DNA of 64,000 nt from Acanthosepion esculentum (Eukaryota > Mollusca > Cephalopoda > Sepiida > Sepiidae): NCBI GenBank assembly GCA_964036315.1, contig OZ038488.1:66791342-66855341 (forward strand), in the 5' to 3' direction. Positions 55,695-64,000 of this stretch are shown piece after piece. Both the position numbers and the translations under genes were made by a program. Position 1 is the stretch's first letter. Each line of letters opens with the position of its first letter. A model generated the notes under the pieces. The model was given only the letters and a program-made list of their open reading frames with translations, was not told the DNA's origin and searched no databases.

Positions 55695-55855
55695 CTGTGC
55701 CATGCCTCTTCAAGACGTGGGCGATCATGACTCTCCACAACTTCCTGTCCTTTGTAGCTCTTTTGCTGTCTCTTGTAGCTCAACCGATTACTGATAGATT
55801 CAAAATGATTGAATACATTTCCGAAGAACCTCATATTTAACAGTACATGCGTTTT
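55695..55855 (-). repeat. RTE-like LINE 3' end
   Basis: The complement of ctcttcaagacgtgggcgat, catgactctccacaacttcc and tgtcctttgtagctctt is the WRxMIAHVLK terminal word of the RTE-like protein and its start-side neighbour. Confidence 0.65.
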
Positions 55856-55859
55856 CATT

Positions 55860-56218
55860 TGCCAGTCTTGGGTATGAAGATAAACTGTATCTGGTAGCAA
55901 GGCCCCTGATCGGGAGAATGGAGCTTTTGATGAGCGTGGAATCACCTCTTAATTGCTAGTGTTCCCAGGTTCACTCTGATCCCGGGTGGTAGCACATTTT
56001 AGGGTCTCAGGTATGGACAAATAGTGAACCCTCAGACAAAACACTATGAAAGTATAAAAATATATTTTTATATAAAAAATTACCAACAATGCCTATTTAT
56101 AGCAAAATGACCAACAATACACCTGTGGTTGAAGGCATACAATTGCTTTCAAAATATTTAAATTTCGGCATTAAATAACCCATATGTCGTTAAACAAAAT
56201 CAACCAAACCTTTAATTT
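55860..56218 (+). repeat. Unclassified repeat family D, copy 5
   Basis: Order: cttgggtatgaagataaact, ggcccctgatcgggagaatg, ttgatgagcgtggaatcacc, aaaacactatgaaagtataa, accaacaatgcctatttata, ggcattaaataacccatatg, gttaaacaaaatcaacc. It keeps the 3' end that is hard to see in other copies. Confidence 0.8.
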
Positions 56219-56455
56219 GCCTTAGGACTAATATTTTTATAGAGAAGGGAAAATATTAAAATTTCATCTTCACAATGGACAGTCTGTATCAGAAGTCAAC
56301 AATACGTTTACAGTATCATTTGCATTTTTAAATGTTATTTCTACCTTATCGAGAAGAGATTTAAAAAAAAAACTCAATTTTTCAAAGACTAAAATTTGTA
56401 GATTAAATTCTAGAATTTTATTTTATTTTATGTAGCCCTTTCCTTTGTTTGTTTG
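56219..56455. other. AT-rich sequence, nothing recognised
   Basis: No feature supported. Confidence 0.4.
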
Positions 56456-56457
56456 TT

Positions 56458-56850
56458 TCCCACCCCTTCACCGTTGAAACTGTTAGATGTAGACGTCTCT
56501 TCTACTCCAATAGCTTCATGACTCGCACATCTCGCCTGTGGAACTCCTTTCCTTATTCCTGTTTCCCTGACAAATACAAGCTCCAACTATTTAAGTGTAA
56601 CGTCAATCGACATCTCCAGCTGCCTTGATCTATCCACTTCCCTTCTCCAAATCCTTTCACCTTTCATTCATATCTTCTCTCGCTCCAAATCTTCTGTAAC
56701 CCCCTTGCCTTGATCGATCCACTATCTTTCTCCACATCCTCTCCTTTACCACTCCTATCTGCTCTTCCTCCAAACCTTCTGTAACCCCTTGCGTGCTAGT
56801 GGCTTCCAGCCTTGCTTGGGGTGATAAGCTTAAAAAAAATAAAAATAAAT
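56458..56850 (+). mobile_element. I/Jockey-like LINE, short 3' copy
   Basis: It starts abruptly at the codons for HPFTVETVRCRRLFYSNSFM and reads in one open frame through RTSRLWNSFPYSCFPDKY to the stop at 56626-56628. The 3' UTR with the tandem ~90-base duplication and cttggggtgataagctt then runs to an A-rich tail. It is nearly identical to 44375-44763, so the insertion looks fairly recent. It has only 55 codons. Confidence 0.85.
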
Positions 56851-57140
56851 AAAAATAGCAAATCATATAAAATTGAATAGTTCGCATTATTTATTTTAAA
56901 TTCTATTAAAAATCAACCCTTTTGAATTCAAGAAAGTTGAAAACAAGTGTTAAATTAATTAAGATAGAATTTTTTTTCTTATCAAAGAAGGCTTAAATTT
57001 TGTATCGGAAAGGTCTGACCTAAAAATCTTGTACTGTTTTTACAATGAAAGTCAGTCTATCTCGACTGCAAACAAGGTCCGACAACGGCGAGCATTGAGG
57101 AGAAAAAATCTGTGGGAATGAGGTTATCCATCTCTCTGGT
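56851..57140. other. AT-rich sequence, nothing recognised
   Basis: No feature supported. Confidence 0.4.
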
Positions 57141-57154
57141 GGTATTTGTATTTG

Positions 57155-57245
57155 TTTGTACATACATACATACATACATGCAAATATACATACAGACATG
57201 CATACATACGTGTGTGTGTGTGTGTATGTGTTCGTGTGCGCGCGC
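57155..57245. repeat. (CATA)n/(GT)n microsatellite region
   Basis: Imperfect catacata run, then gtgtgt, then gcgcgc. Confidence 0.9.
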
Positions 57246-57269
57246 TTCTATTGAGAGAAATTTATATAC

Positions 57270-57570
57270 AGTATTTACATTAGTCGGACTATTGTCCTCA
57301 TCTTTGTCGCCATATTTGTCACAACGTTTCGGCCGTTGTACGCTCCGGCCTTCTTCAGGTGTTTGGAATTTCGAACCGAACCCTTTATTTCGATCACTGG
57401 GGTAGACTGTTCTAGTTCCACGAGCCATGTTTGATGGATGTCAGTTATCAGTTATCTCCTGGTAATTTTCCCTCTGAAAGTTCTCCACTGCCTGAACCGA
57501 GTATTGAACTCACACTCTTTGGGTCTGTTACTGGATCTAACCAACGCCTTTATCCACTGTACCATGTGTC
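57270..57570 (-). mobile_element. Penelope-type SINE: tRNA-like head plus hammerhead-like tail
   Basis: The minus strand reads ggacacatggtacagtggat (A-box region, 57570 down), gagttcaatactcggttc (B-box region, about 57495-57513), catggctcgtggaactagaa, gaaataaagggttcggttcg, the hammerhead-like core (57319-57364), and gacaaagatgaggacaatag. This is the cleanest head-plus-tail unit in the window. Its 5' end is joined directly to an inverted tail at 57571. Confidence 0.85.
57319..57364 (-). ncRNA. Hammerhead-ribozyme-like motif
   Basis: Minus strand: cac (stem I), ctgaaga, spare a, ggccg with a 10-base loop and perfect partner cggcc (stem II), gaaac, gtt, gtg (stem I partner). The U at the cleavage position is allowed but weaker than C. 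The same caveats apply as at 42998: one extra base and a loopless two-pair stem III. Confidence 0.45.
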
Positions 57571-57705
57571 CTGAAGAAGGCCGGAGCGTACAACGGCCGA
57601 AACGTTGTGACAAATATGGCGACAAAGATGAGGACAATAGTCCGACTAATGTAAATACTGTACATAATACCTCATCTCAGAAATATAGACAAACTCAGAA
57701 ATTTA
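57571..57705 (+). repeat. Inverted Penelope-family tail with hammerhead-like core
   Basis: Starts exactly at ctgaagaaggccggagcgta, the first base of the conserved core, then caacggccgaaacgttgtg, acaaagatgaggacaatagt, and ends tctcagaaatatagac. The 5' half of stem I is absent because the junction to the minus-strand head falls there. Confidence 0.85.
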
Positions 57706-57773
57706 TATATATTCAAATATATAGATATACAGTTAAGTAAGTTGATGCCAAAGTTCCTACTACAATTTTTTAC

Positions 57774-57774
<1 letters not shown>

Positions 57775-57804
<30 letters not shown>

Positions 57805-57829
57805 CTTCTTCTTCTTCTTCTTCTTCGTC
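57775..57829. repeat. (TTC)n microsatellite
   Basis: About 18 ttc units. On the minus strand this is a (GAA)n tail right after an RTE-like LINE 3' end. Confidence 0.95.
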
Positions 57830-57890
57830 TATGTGCCTTGTCTCTTCAGGACGTGGGTGATCATGGTTCTACACTTCCTACCACTTTCAA
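57830..57890 (-). repeat. RTE-like LINE, extreme 3' end
   Basis: The complement of gtctcttcaggacgtgggtg and atcatggttc encodes the MIxHVLK terminal word. It is followed (minus strand) by the (GAA)n tail, which shows what the true 3' end of this LINE looks like. Confidence 0.65.
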
Positions 57891-58275
57891 TCATATCACA
57901 CACTCTCACTTGAGTGGTCATCGTGACTTATACTGTGTCAACAATAGCATAAAAAACCTTGTGCTAAATAAATCGTATGTAGAACACCTTTTGCGGATTT
58001 AAGGTGAGCAGGTTAATCGTGTAAGTCAATGTTAATGACTTAGATTATCAGTGAGTGAAATTGGGTAGACGGAACACTTGGTTACCTCATAAATAATAAA
58101 CTATTCCGATTTGATGTCGTGGAAAGAGGGGGAATGTCACTACTTGGTTTCAGTGAGAAAAAGAAAGAAAGAAAGAAAGAATGGAAGATAGAAGTGTTTA
58201 AGGGCTGTTTCAGAGAAATGGAAAAAGTTGTCAATATCAATTTTTTTCATTTGTTCCCCCTTACTTCTTAAAATA
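57891..58275. other. Sequence with a short (AAAG)n, no gene recognised
   Basis: aaagaaagaaagaaag at about 58160-58180. Confidence 0.45.
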
Positions 58276-58279
58276 ACGA

Positions 58280-58500
58280 CCAGCATTCATATTTATGACT
58301 GTTATTGTAATATTTTGTTAAAGTTGTTAAGCTTAAACATTTAACGATGTGATATGGGGAATTTCTATGGAGATTTTATTGTCATAGAACTCGCCGTAAA
58401 CTTATTCAATGATTAACTTAAGAATTAAAATTTATCAGAATATTAAAATAAGAAAACCGTGAAAGTTTCACCAGTCTTTCTAGTTGATTACAGTGCTAGT
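58280..58500 (+). repeat. Single-unit copy of the 45-kb repeat
   Basis: gactgttattgtaatatttt, cgatgtgatatggggaattt, cttattcaatgattaactta and accgtgaaagtttcacc follow the same order as 45060-45645, without the triplication or microsatellites. Diverged by many substitutions. Confidence 0.65.
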
Positions 58501-59339
58501 AATAGTAGTAGACAGCTTTTGTTTTGTCTTTTCTGGAACAGATTCTCGCGCTGATACATCGATGTTGATTTGTTTTCAAGTCAAGGGAAAATCCTCATAT
58601 ATTCTCCTTATCCTCATAACCTTGACTTCCTACCACATAGGATCATAACACACCTGGTTGATCATTACACTTTCGACTGTAAAACTCTATCTTGGGTGGC
58701 TCTAGAACCTTGTATTGGGTAAAATTAACTTTAAAAAAATAAACAAACGAAACACAGGAGAGACTTGTAGTTCATCGAAACCAGAAAACTGTTGTAACAC
58801 GTACGCAGTAACAGTTTAAGCTAGGAAAAACTTAGGAATTTTTTATTCATTAATCAATTATATATTATTTTTATCAAAAATATTGTAGCTCATGTTGCAA
58901 CGTAGTATACGCAGTTGACTTTCTGCTCATTACAAAAATAATTAACAATTTTCATTCCTTCACTACAAAAGGAGCACATGCGCAGTAATTCCAATTTCCT
59001 CCTTTGCTATTTTGCTTTTTCAGATGCGTTATTTTGGATCACTGACAAAAATATATTAGTTGAAATTTGTCGTAGCCATCTTTGTGAAGGTTTCATTTTT
59101 TTTGGTATGACGTCACTGCTTTCACGCTCGTCATTTGGAAAATCACGTGATCTCGCGTGGAATTTGCTGGATTGTTCGTCGGAAGGAAATTGTTTGGAAA
59201 AAAGAAAAAAAAAGAAGTAAAAAAAAAAAAGACAAAGGTGTAAAAAAAATATAAATAAGAGCCGAACAAGAAATTTGCGTCAGTCAAGAAGGTATTTTTT
59301 TTCAAAGAAAACAGTCTTTCAAATATTTATCCATTTTTA
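58501..59339. other. Sequence with no recognised gene
   Basis: Poly-A/G runs near 59200-59235. Nothing else supported. Confidence 0.4.
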
Positions 59340-59400
59340 GTTGTTGGCATGACGATAAACTGTGCGAATAAACTCGGTAATCAAGGTATTATTATACGAG
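59340..59400 (+). repeat. Family D head fragment
   Basis: Reads tggcatgacgataaactgtg, then ctcggtaatcaaggta; only the first ~60 bases resemble the family. Confidence 0.4.
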
Positions 59401-59659
59401 AATAACCTGAAAGCATTGTAAATGATTTTCTTTTTAATTAAGGAGGTGGTAATTAATTGGTTCGCTCCTAAGTAGTTGCTGCATAACAGCGACTTTGTGT
59501 CGCACCAAGCTGGATTTTGTAAATAACTATTGCATACTTTGAAGCGTGATGATCAAAAATTTCACATTGCAGACTGCATCTCTAATTAGTGGATTTCATT
59601 ACTGCTGTCGTGAGTTTGACCATCACTGAGTGCCCAATACGTTTCGCCTAAATTTACTT

Positions 59660-60085
59660 TAAAAAAAGTAGACTTCGAAAACTTACAGGAATCTTTTCTA
59701 TAAATATTTTCATGGTAATTGTTCTAATGAGCTTTCCGCTTTGGTATCTTGACATTACGAATTTAAGCTTAGTACTAGATTGGTAGCTAGGTTTCATCCT
59801 ACTACAGTTGAAATGGATGGATGAAACCGCAGGTTCTATGTTAAAAGCTCCTTCTCTCACACTTTTCGCTCGTGGAACTCTCTTCTGGCTTCTTGCTTTC
59901 CAGTGGACGTTGATCTTCAAAACTTTAAATGTAATGCCAATCATTAACTTCTGTCTTAATTCCTATTCTTTTATTGTTCTCTCCCCTTAATAATGTTTTT
60001 CTTTTTCTCATATCCTTCCACACCTAGGAACCCCTTGCATCTTAGTAGCTTTATTGCCTTGCTTGGGGTGAAATCATAAAGAAAA
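59660..60085 (+). pseudogene. I/Jockey-like LINE 3' end
   Basis: Broken frames give words like FLYKYFHGNCSNELSALVS and, near 59870, the LWNSL motif (cgtggaactctcttct), followed by the coding end FKCNANH. The 3' UTR reads ccccttgcatcttagtagct, ttattgccttgcttggggtg, aaatcat. It is a different subfamily from the 43.9 and 56.5 kb copies and closer to those at 21.1 and 39.6 kb. 5'-truncated, frameshifted, inactive. Confidence 0.7.
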
Positions 60086-60224
60086 GCATATTTACATTTA
60101 CTCATTTTCTTAATGAATACGTTTTTCTTTTAGATTTATTTTTTCCAGTTAAACTACTCTTTTTCTGATAATTTTAAAACATTTGACTCTAAGCAATTTT
60201 TTTATTCAACTACAGTCGTAATCA

Positions 60225-60475
60225 TCGAGTTTACAATCCCGCACCTTAGTTAATTGTTTCGCTATAATCTTTTCAATGGCTGTATAGCACGCACCTTGCT
60301 AGGGCTACATATCCAGTATTCCAAGGTTAGCGATTTGAATTCAGATTTTTCTTTCTCCGAGACTCGTTGCTAACCGCATCATGGGAATCCAATCTGCTAT
60401 TTAACCCATAGTTGATGGGTAGTCAAGGGACGTGTTAATACGCTCGTCTCCTTCTCTCTGGTGACAGGCGAACTT
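60225..60475 (-). repeat. SINE tail fragment
   Basis: The minus strand contains cccatcaactatgggttaaa and tagcagattggattcccatg. The same body words are in the SINEs at 28.7 and 61.4 kb; the tRNA head is absent here. Confidence 0.45.
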
Positions 60476-60835
60476 GCCTGTCTTTATTTTGTTTGTGGGG
60501 CCTGAAAAGGTCATTTGGGAATTCACTCCCGGATATGATTCGAGCCTTTCCGTTGGACGATAAACAAACTTCGCGTCGGCTCGCGAAAAGGTCCGTAAAA
60601 GAATTTGTTTCTGAGAATTGAAGATTATTTGAATTTTGTTTTTAAATGTTTCCTAGTTTTCTATTCGCCGAAAAACATTTCCCATCAAGGTGTGAGATCA
60701 CGAGTTTTGTTTTGGATTTTCTTTTGCATGTGTGTTAAGCAAAATTTGTAAATTCGAGTCTTTTTAATTTCTAACAAAATCAATGAGTCAGTGCTTAGCA
60801 TTTGAATTTTAAATCTAGATCTTGTTTTGTTCACT
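60476..60835. other. Sequence with no recognised gene
   Basis: Nothing supported. Confidence 0.4.
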
Positions 60836-60837
60836 AC

Positions 60838-60945
60838 AGTAGATCAGATGGATTCATACCTTTTCTAAATGTAGTTGTGCAAAAGTGAACGCAACAAACT
60901 CTGACTTCAGTTCGAATTCGGCCCACCAATTTCTCTTTTCACGAT
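60838..60945 (-). repeat. SINE head and tail junction
   Basis: The minus strand reads gggccgaattcgaactgaag (B-box region), then agaaaaggtatgaatccatc, matching the tRNA/tail junction of the 5S-type SINEs. Confidence 0.55.
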
Positions 60946-61239
60946 CGCAATCACGCGTCCCGGGACGACCCATTACGGTTGTAGGGTCACCACATGTAAT
61001 GTTTAAAAGTGACTTCATGTGGGGAAGTTTGATATGTGAGAAGGCATTTCAATTAACAGCATAGACTTCCTGTTGGAGCTTTTTGTATTTATTTCATACA
61101 GATGTCATTGGGAAAGGCACTTCCCCGCTCTTTGTCTCATCATCAGATATTTTGACACACTCTTGAAAATGTCTTATTTATCCTGGGCGTTGCAGCATAA
61201 ACTTAAAAAAAGAAAAGAAATTCAAACTCAGTCGATATC

Positions 61240-61565
61240 ATAAAGTCCACAACCCCACACTTCAATTAATTGTGAACTCATTTCAATGGCTCTACAGTAT
61301 GCGCATTGCCAGTACTGCATATTCATGGTGGGGATTTTGAATTCAGAGTTGTCTTTCTTTTAGACTGATTTCAACAACGACTAGGGATTCTAGTCTGGCC
61401 TGGTATTATGGTTCTTTCTTGGGGGAGAAAAGATCGATTCATGCCTTTTCCAAGGGTATTTCTGTGAAAATGTATGTAACGAAATTTGTCGGAATTCGAA
61501 CTCATTTTCTCTTTGCAAGCAGCTAACAGTTACATTATCCACATCTCTAATCAATATTACATGGC
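61240..61565 (-). repeat. tRNA-derived SINE with long body
   Basis: The minus strand reads gagatgtggataatgtaact (A-box region), gagttcgaattccgacaaat (B-box region), ccttggaaaaggcatgaatc, then the body words seen at 60225-60475, ending near attaattgaagtgtggggtt. Confidence 0.6.
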
Positions 61566-62244
61566 GAAGAAATTCAAATAGGAGAAAATTAGTAGATTTG
61601 CTTTCCCACTCTTAGTTAATGAGGCAGAGATTTATGTAAACCATACGATTTGACTTTGCAATATATCTGTCCAGATAATAATTAAATATGAACAGAAATA
61701 TGGCGCACGAAATTATTCTATTCAAGAAACAGCCACACGTCTCCAACGATTTTCTAAATTTACGAAGTTTTTAACTTTTTAAAACATTTTTTGAATGTTT
61801 TAAAAACATTCGTGGCGAGTGCTAATGTGGAAATGACGCCTGGGAATGTCAGGTAAAAGTACAAAAGATAAACATGGCGTCAAAGAACTCAAGAGAAGGA
61901 AATTGTAGCGTTTTTCTCGTTACTTTCTGCTGAGTAACAGACGACATTTTGTTTTTAATGATTTGAGTTATTTCTAACTGACGTCAAGCCATATCTCAAG
62001 GTGAAGCAACATGGTGAAACGTCTTTGTCAGAAAAAAATATTTGGAAAAGGCGGAAAAGTAAGGAACAAAAATAAATAAATAAAAGTGTGGTGCTGAATG
62101 ATGAATGAAAAAAAAATCGAGGAAAATAGGCAAATAAACAAGTTTTCGCATGATGGGGCAGTCACAAACAAGTGAAATGATAGACGCTCATACGATTCCA
62201 GATAAAACAAATACCATACGCTTCCTGTTAATTGATTGATTAAA
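61566..62244. other. Sequence with no recognised gene
   Basis: AT-rich; nothing supported. Confidence 0.4.
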
Positions 62245-62269
62245 GAAGAGGGCAGAGTTGGCGGAAATA

Positions 62270-62352
62270 GGAATCATGATTATTCATATTATTCATACTC
62301 GAACTATTGCCTTCATCTTTGTTGTTATGATCACAACGTTTCCGGCGTGAGG
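62270..62352 (-). repeat. Inverted Penelope-family tail
   Basis: The plus strand reads ctcgaactattgccttcatc, tttgttgttatgatcacaac, gtttccggcgtgagg, the complement of the tail up to the gaaac arm, where it is cut. Confidence 0.65.
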
Positions 62353-62420
62353 ATCCCCTTAGTAGGCCTAGCATAGAAATAAATACAATATGGGAGCCGT
62401 TAATAAATAAAGAGAAAATA
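62353..62420 (+). pseudogene. Penelope-like GIY-YIG nuclease, last residues
   Basis: Reads LSRPSIEINTIWEPLINKE, the C-terminal word of the GIY-YIG relics at 24.05 and 27.7 kb (LLSRPSIExNTIWEPVI). It is joined at its 5' side to an inverted tail, the same layout as the two larger copies but truncated much further. No head or tail follows on the 3' side. Confidence 0.6.
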
Positions 62421-62564
62421 TAGTAAGGTATCAACAGCAGCAGCAGTTAGAAAAGATAAACTTTGGTGAATGCAGTCAAACGTGAAAAGCGGCAGCAGTT
62501 TTAGCAGCAGGCAGGTAAGTATTAAGCAGGCAGGTAAGTATTAAATATTAAGGTAAGTTATCGT

Positions 62565-63660
62565 CATGTGCCGTCTCCTTTCAGGACGTGGGTGATGATA
62601 GTTCTTAACAGCATCCTATCCTTTCTAGCTGTTAGTAAATTTTGTCTTTTTATCATCCCTCCACTCTCAGCTTTGCCATCCATTTACACGAGCACGTTAG
62701 GTAGGTTCTCGGTGTTTTATTTCACTTTTCAGTATGTCCTGTCAGTGTCAAATTCTCCAAACCCTCTTTCCTCATTTATGTCCAAGAAATATCAACTGTC
62801 TCTTTCTGATTATAAGTATTCTTTTTGGTTTCATTTTCCTTAAAACTTCCTTATTACTCACATATCTAGTCTATGGTATTCTTAGCATCCTTCCATAGAA
62901 CCAGATTTCTGTTGTCTCAAGTCACTTCCTCATCTGTGGAGAGATTGTCCAACATGTGCTGCCATATACGATAACTTGATATTGTATAAACAGTTCAGCA
63001 CTTTTTTCTTTGTTTATAACGAAAACGGTTTCCTGGTGTTTTAATATTTTGCTTAGCTTTTGGAAGGCATCTTTCGCTAATTCAATGAGCCTTCGAAATT
63101 TTGATGTCACATTTTCTGTCCTCTTCCCAGATATTACGAATTGGAGGTGCCAAAATCCAGGAAGTACAAAATACGCGCACGACACGAGTCCGGCGACGAC
63201 GAAGACTGACGTGCAGCGCCCACCAAGTGGTCGGCCAGGTCGGGCCGGCGTGCATCCGGACTGCGACCCCGCCTTGGAGAGCGGCAGGTGCGCGCTTTCG
63301 CAATTCGGGATCACTCGGCTAGGCTGCCAGCATACCAGTACCGTCTGCCGTCCGGAATTTTTGTACTTCCTTAATTTTGGCATCTCCAATTCGCAATTCG
63401 CATCTTGGCCTGTTTCTTTTTCTGAGAAGCATACATTTTGTCTTTTTACAATTAATGTTTAGTCCTTTCTTCTCCCCTTCCTATACTACCTTCTGTAGGA
63501 GTTCCTGTAGTTTCCTTTCTGTTTTCTGTTAGCAAAACTGTGTTATCTGCGTATCTTAAGCTGCTAAAATCGTGTCCGCCAATAATAAATCCTGGTATGA
63601 CTTCTAGTTTTCTCAGGATCGCCTCGGTGTAAAGGTTGATTAATTCTGCTAGAAACTGAA
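62565..63660 (-). pseudogene. RTE-like LINE, reverse transcriptase to 3' end, with a rearranged insert
   Basis: On the minus strand, from the high coordinate: LYTEAILRKLEVIPGFIIGG, then the catalytic box RYADNTVLL (63539-63557; YADN in place of YADD). Next come KDKMYASQKKKQAKMRIANW in broken frames, an inverted-repeat-flanked GC-rich insert (63137-63393), EEDRKCDIKI, AKDAFQKLSKILKHQETVFV, YGSTCWTISPQMRK, and the terminal words down to MIITHVLKG near 62590. The order is that of RTE-like elements from the palm to the C-terminus, and the 3' end equals the fragments at 42.4, 52-53, 55.7 and 57.8 kb. The catalytic change, stops and insert make it inactive. Confidence 0.8.
63137..63393. repeat. GC-rich insert between 37-base inverted repeats
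   Basis: The left arm is cgaattggaggtgccaaaat, then ccaggaagtacaaaat (63137-63172). The right arm is its imperfect complement at 63357-63393. The core (about 63173-63356) is strikingly GC-rich (cggccaggtcgggccggcgt). The right arm, read on the minus strand, is the LINE's own codons RIGDAKIKEVQKF; the left arm is an inverted copy of them. Confidence 0.8.
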
Positions 63661-63663
63661 TTA

Positions 63664-63740
63664 CAGTGGGACATCAATTTAACGGACAAATTGGGGGAGG
63701 GTCGTCTGATAAAGTCGTTTGTCCGTTAATTTGAAGCACA
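63664..63740. repeat. Pogo/Tigger-type terminal fragment
   Basis: It starts TA|cagtgggacatcaatttaac and contains a hairpin, tcaatttaacggacaaa with tttgtccgttaatttga. The CAGTG start after TA fits pogo-group elements. The other end is not seen. Confidence 0.55.
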
Positions 63741-63820
63741 TTTTTCGTATCCTAAAAAAAACAGTACAAAATTATTGTAAATAAATGTAAATAGAGTATA
63801 TATGTATGTGTATTTTATTT

Positions 63821-63844
63821 TTAAGTTACTATATAGTAACTTAA
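63821..63844. repeat. 24-bp perfect palindrome
   Basis: Starts ttaagttactat and its second half is the exact complement. Confidence 0.95.
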
Positions 63845-63853
63845 ATCACACAC

Positions 63854-63855
<2 letters not shown>

Positions 63856-63931
<76 letters not shown>
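63856..63931. repeat. (AT)n-(AG)n compound microsatellite
   Basis: ta run to about 63908, then ga run. Same at-then-ga order as at 31403-31470. Confidence 0.95.
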
Positions 63932-64000
63932 GTGCTGTGTATGTTACATTTAAAATTTACCTTTAAATAAAGTTTACCTAAACTTACCTTTAAACATGGC

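Noticed and set aside
57057..57428. 123-codon frame on the minus strand
   Set aside because: It is a translation of the Penelope tail, a (CATA)n tract and flank; the words recur wherever the tail recurs.
63010..63462. 150-codon frame on the plus strand
   Set aside because: It is the antisense of the RTE-like LINE and the GC-rich insert; the recognisable protein is on the minus strand.

Overview
The window looks like non-coding DNA from an animal nuclear genome, most likely a cephalopod mollusc (octopus-like). This is an inference. It rests on strong AT richness, many long (AT)n, (GA)n and (CA)n microsatellites, GT-AG spliced exons with an AATAAA signal, 5S-rRNA/tRNA chimeric SINEs, Penelope-like elements with a GIY-YIG nuclease, several non-LTR retrotransposon clades and mariner-type DNA transposons. 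I see no bacterial operon, CRISPR array, rRNA operon or functional tRNA gene.

Bases 1-15,300 are AT-rich and probably mostly intron of one plus-strand gene. Its last two exons can be read: 13852-13990 and 15219-15230. They join in phase and end in a lysine-rich C-terminus, followed by an AATAAA signal. I do not recognise the protein. Old repeats lie in this part: a Helitron helicase scrap near 6.4 kb, two foldback structures at 8.1-9.0 kb, a 26-bp hairpin against an (AAT)n array at 9.7 kb, an internally deleted Tc1/mariner relative at 11 kb, and a 5S/tRNA SINE at 13.1 kb.

Bases 15,300-64,000 look intergenic and are crowded with decayed mobile elements. The most distinctive group is a Penelope-like family. 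Near-full 3' parts at 23.6-24.4 kb (plus) and 27.2-28.2 kb (minus) share one layout: an inverted copy of the 3' tail, a GIY-YIG nuclease relic, a tRNA-like pol III head, then a tail with a hammerhead-like fold. The head plus tail also occurs alone, like a SINE, at 42.8 kb and 57.3 kb, and in inverted form at the window start and 44.8 kb. More fragments lie at 2.3, 13.6, 17.2, 23.1, 26.8, 40.5, 43.3 and 62.3 kb.

Other groups are: an I/Jockey-like LINE with a conserved 3' end (21.1, 31.8, 39.6, 43.9, 56.5 and 59.7 kb); an RTE-like LINE (42.4, 52.1-53.3, 55.7, 57.8 and 62.6-63.7 kb); another RTE-like LINE at 54.8 kb; a LINE of unsure clade at 47.8-50.3 kb; three tRNA-headed SINE groups; an unclassified repeat called family D here (18.0, 20.7, 26.8, 40.0 and 55.9 kb); a 390-bp unclassified repeat (14.5, 50.5 and 54.1 kb); a mariner with nearly identical long terminal inverted repeats (46.4-47.3 kb); a 189-bp pogo-type MITE nested in a SINE (33.7 kb); and a 727-bp non-autonomous DNA element (35.4 kb). 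No coding element looks intact, so any movement would need enzymes supplied from elsewhere. All positions of repeat ends are by eye.
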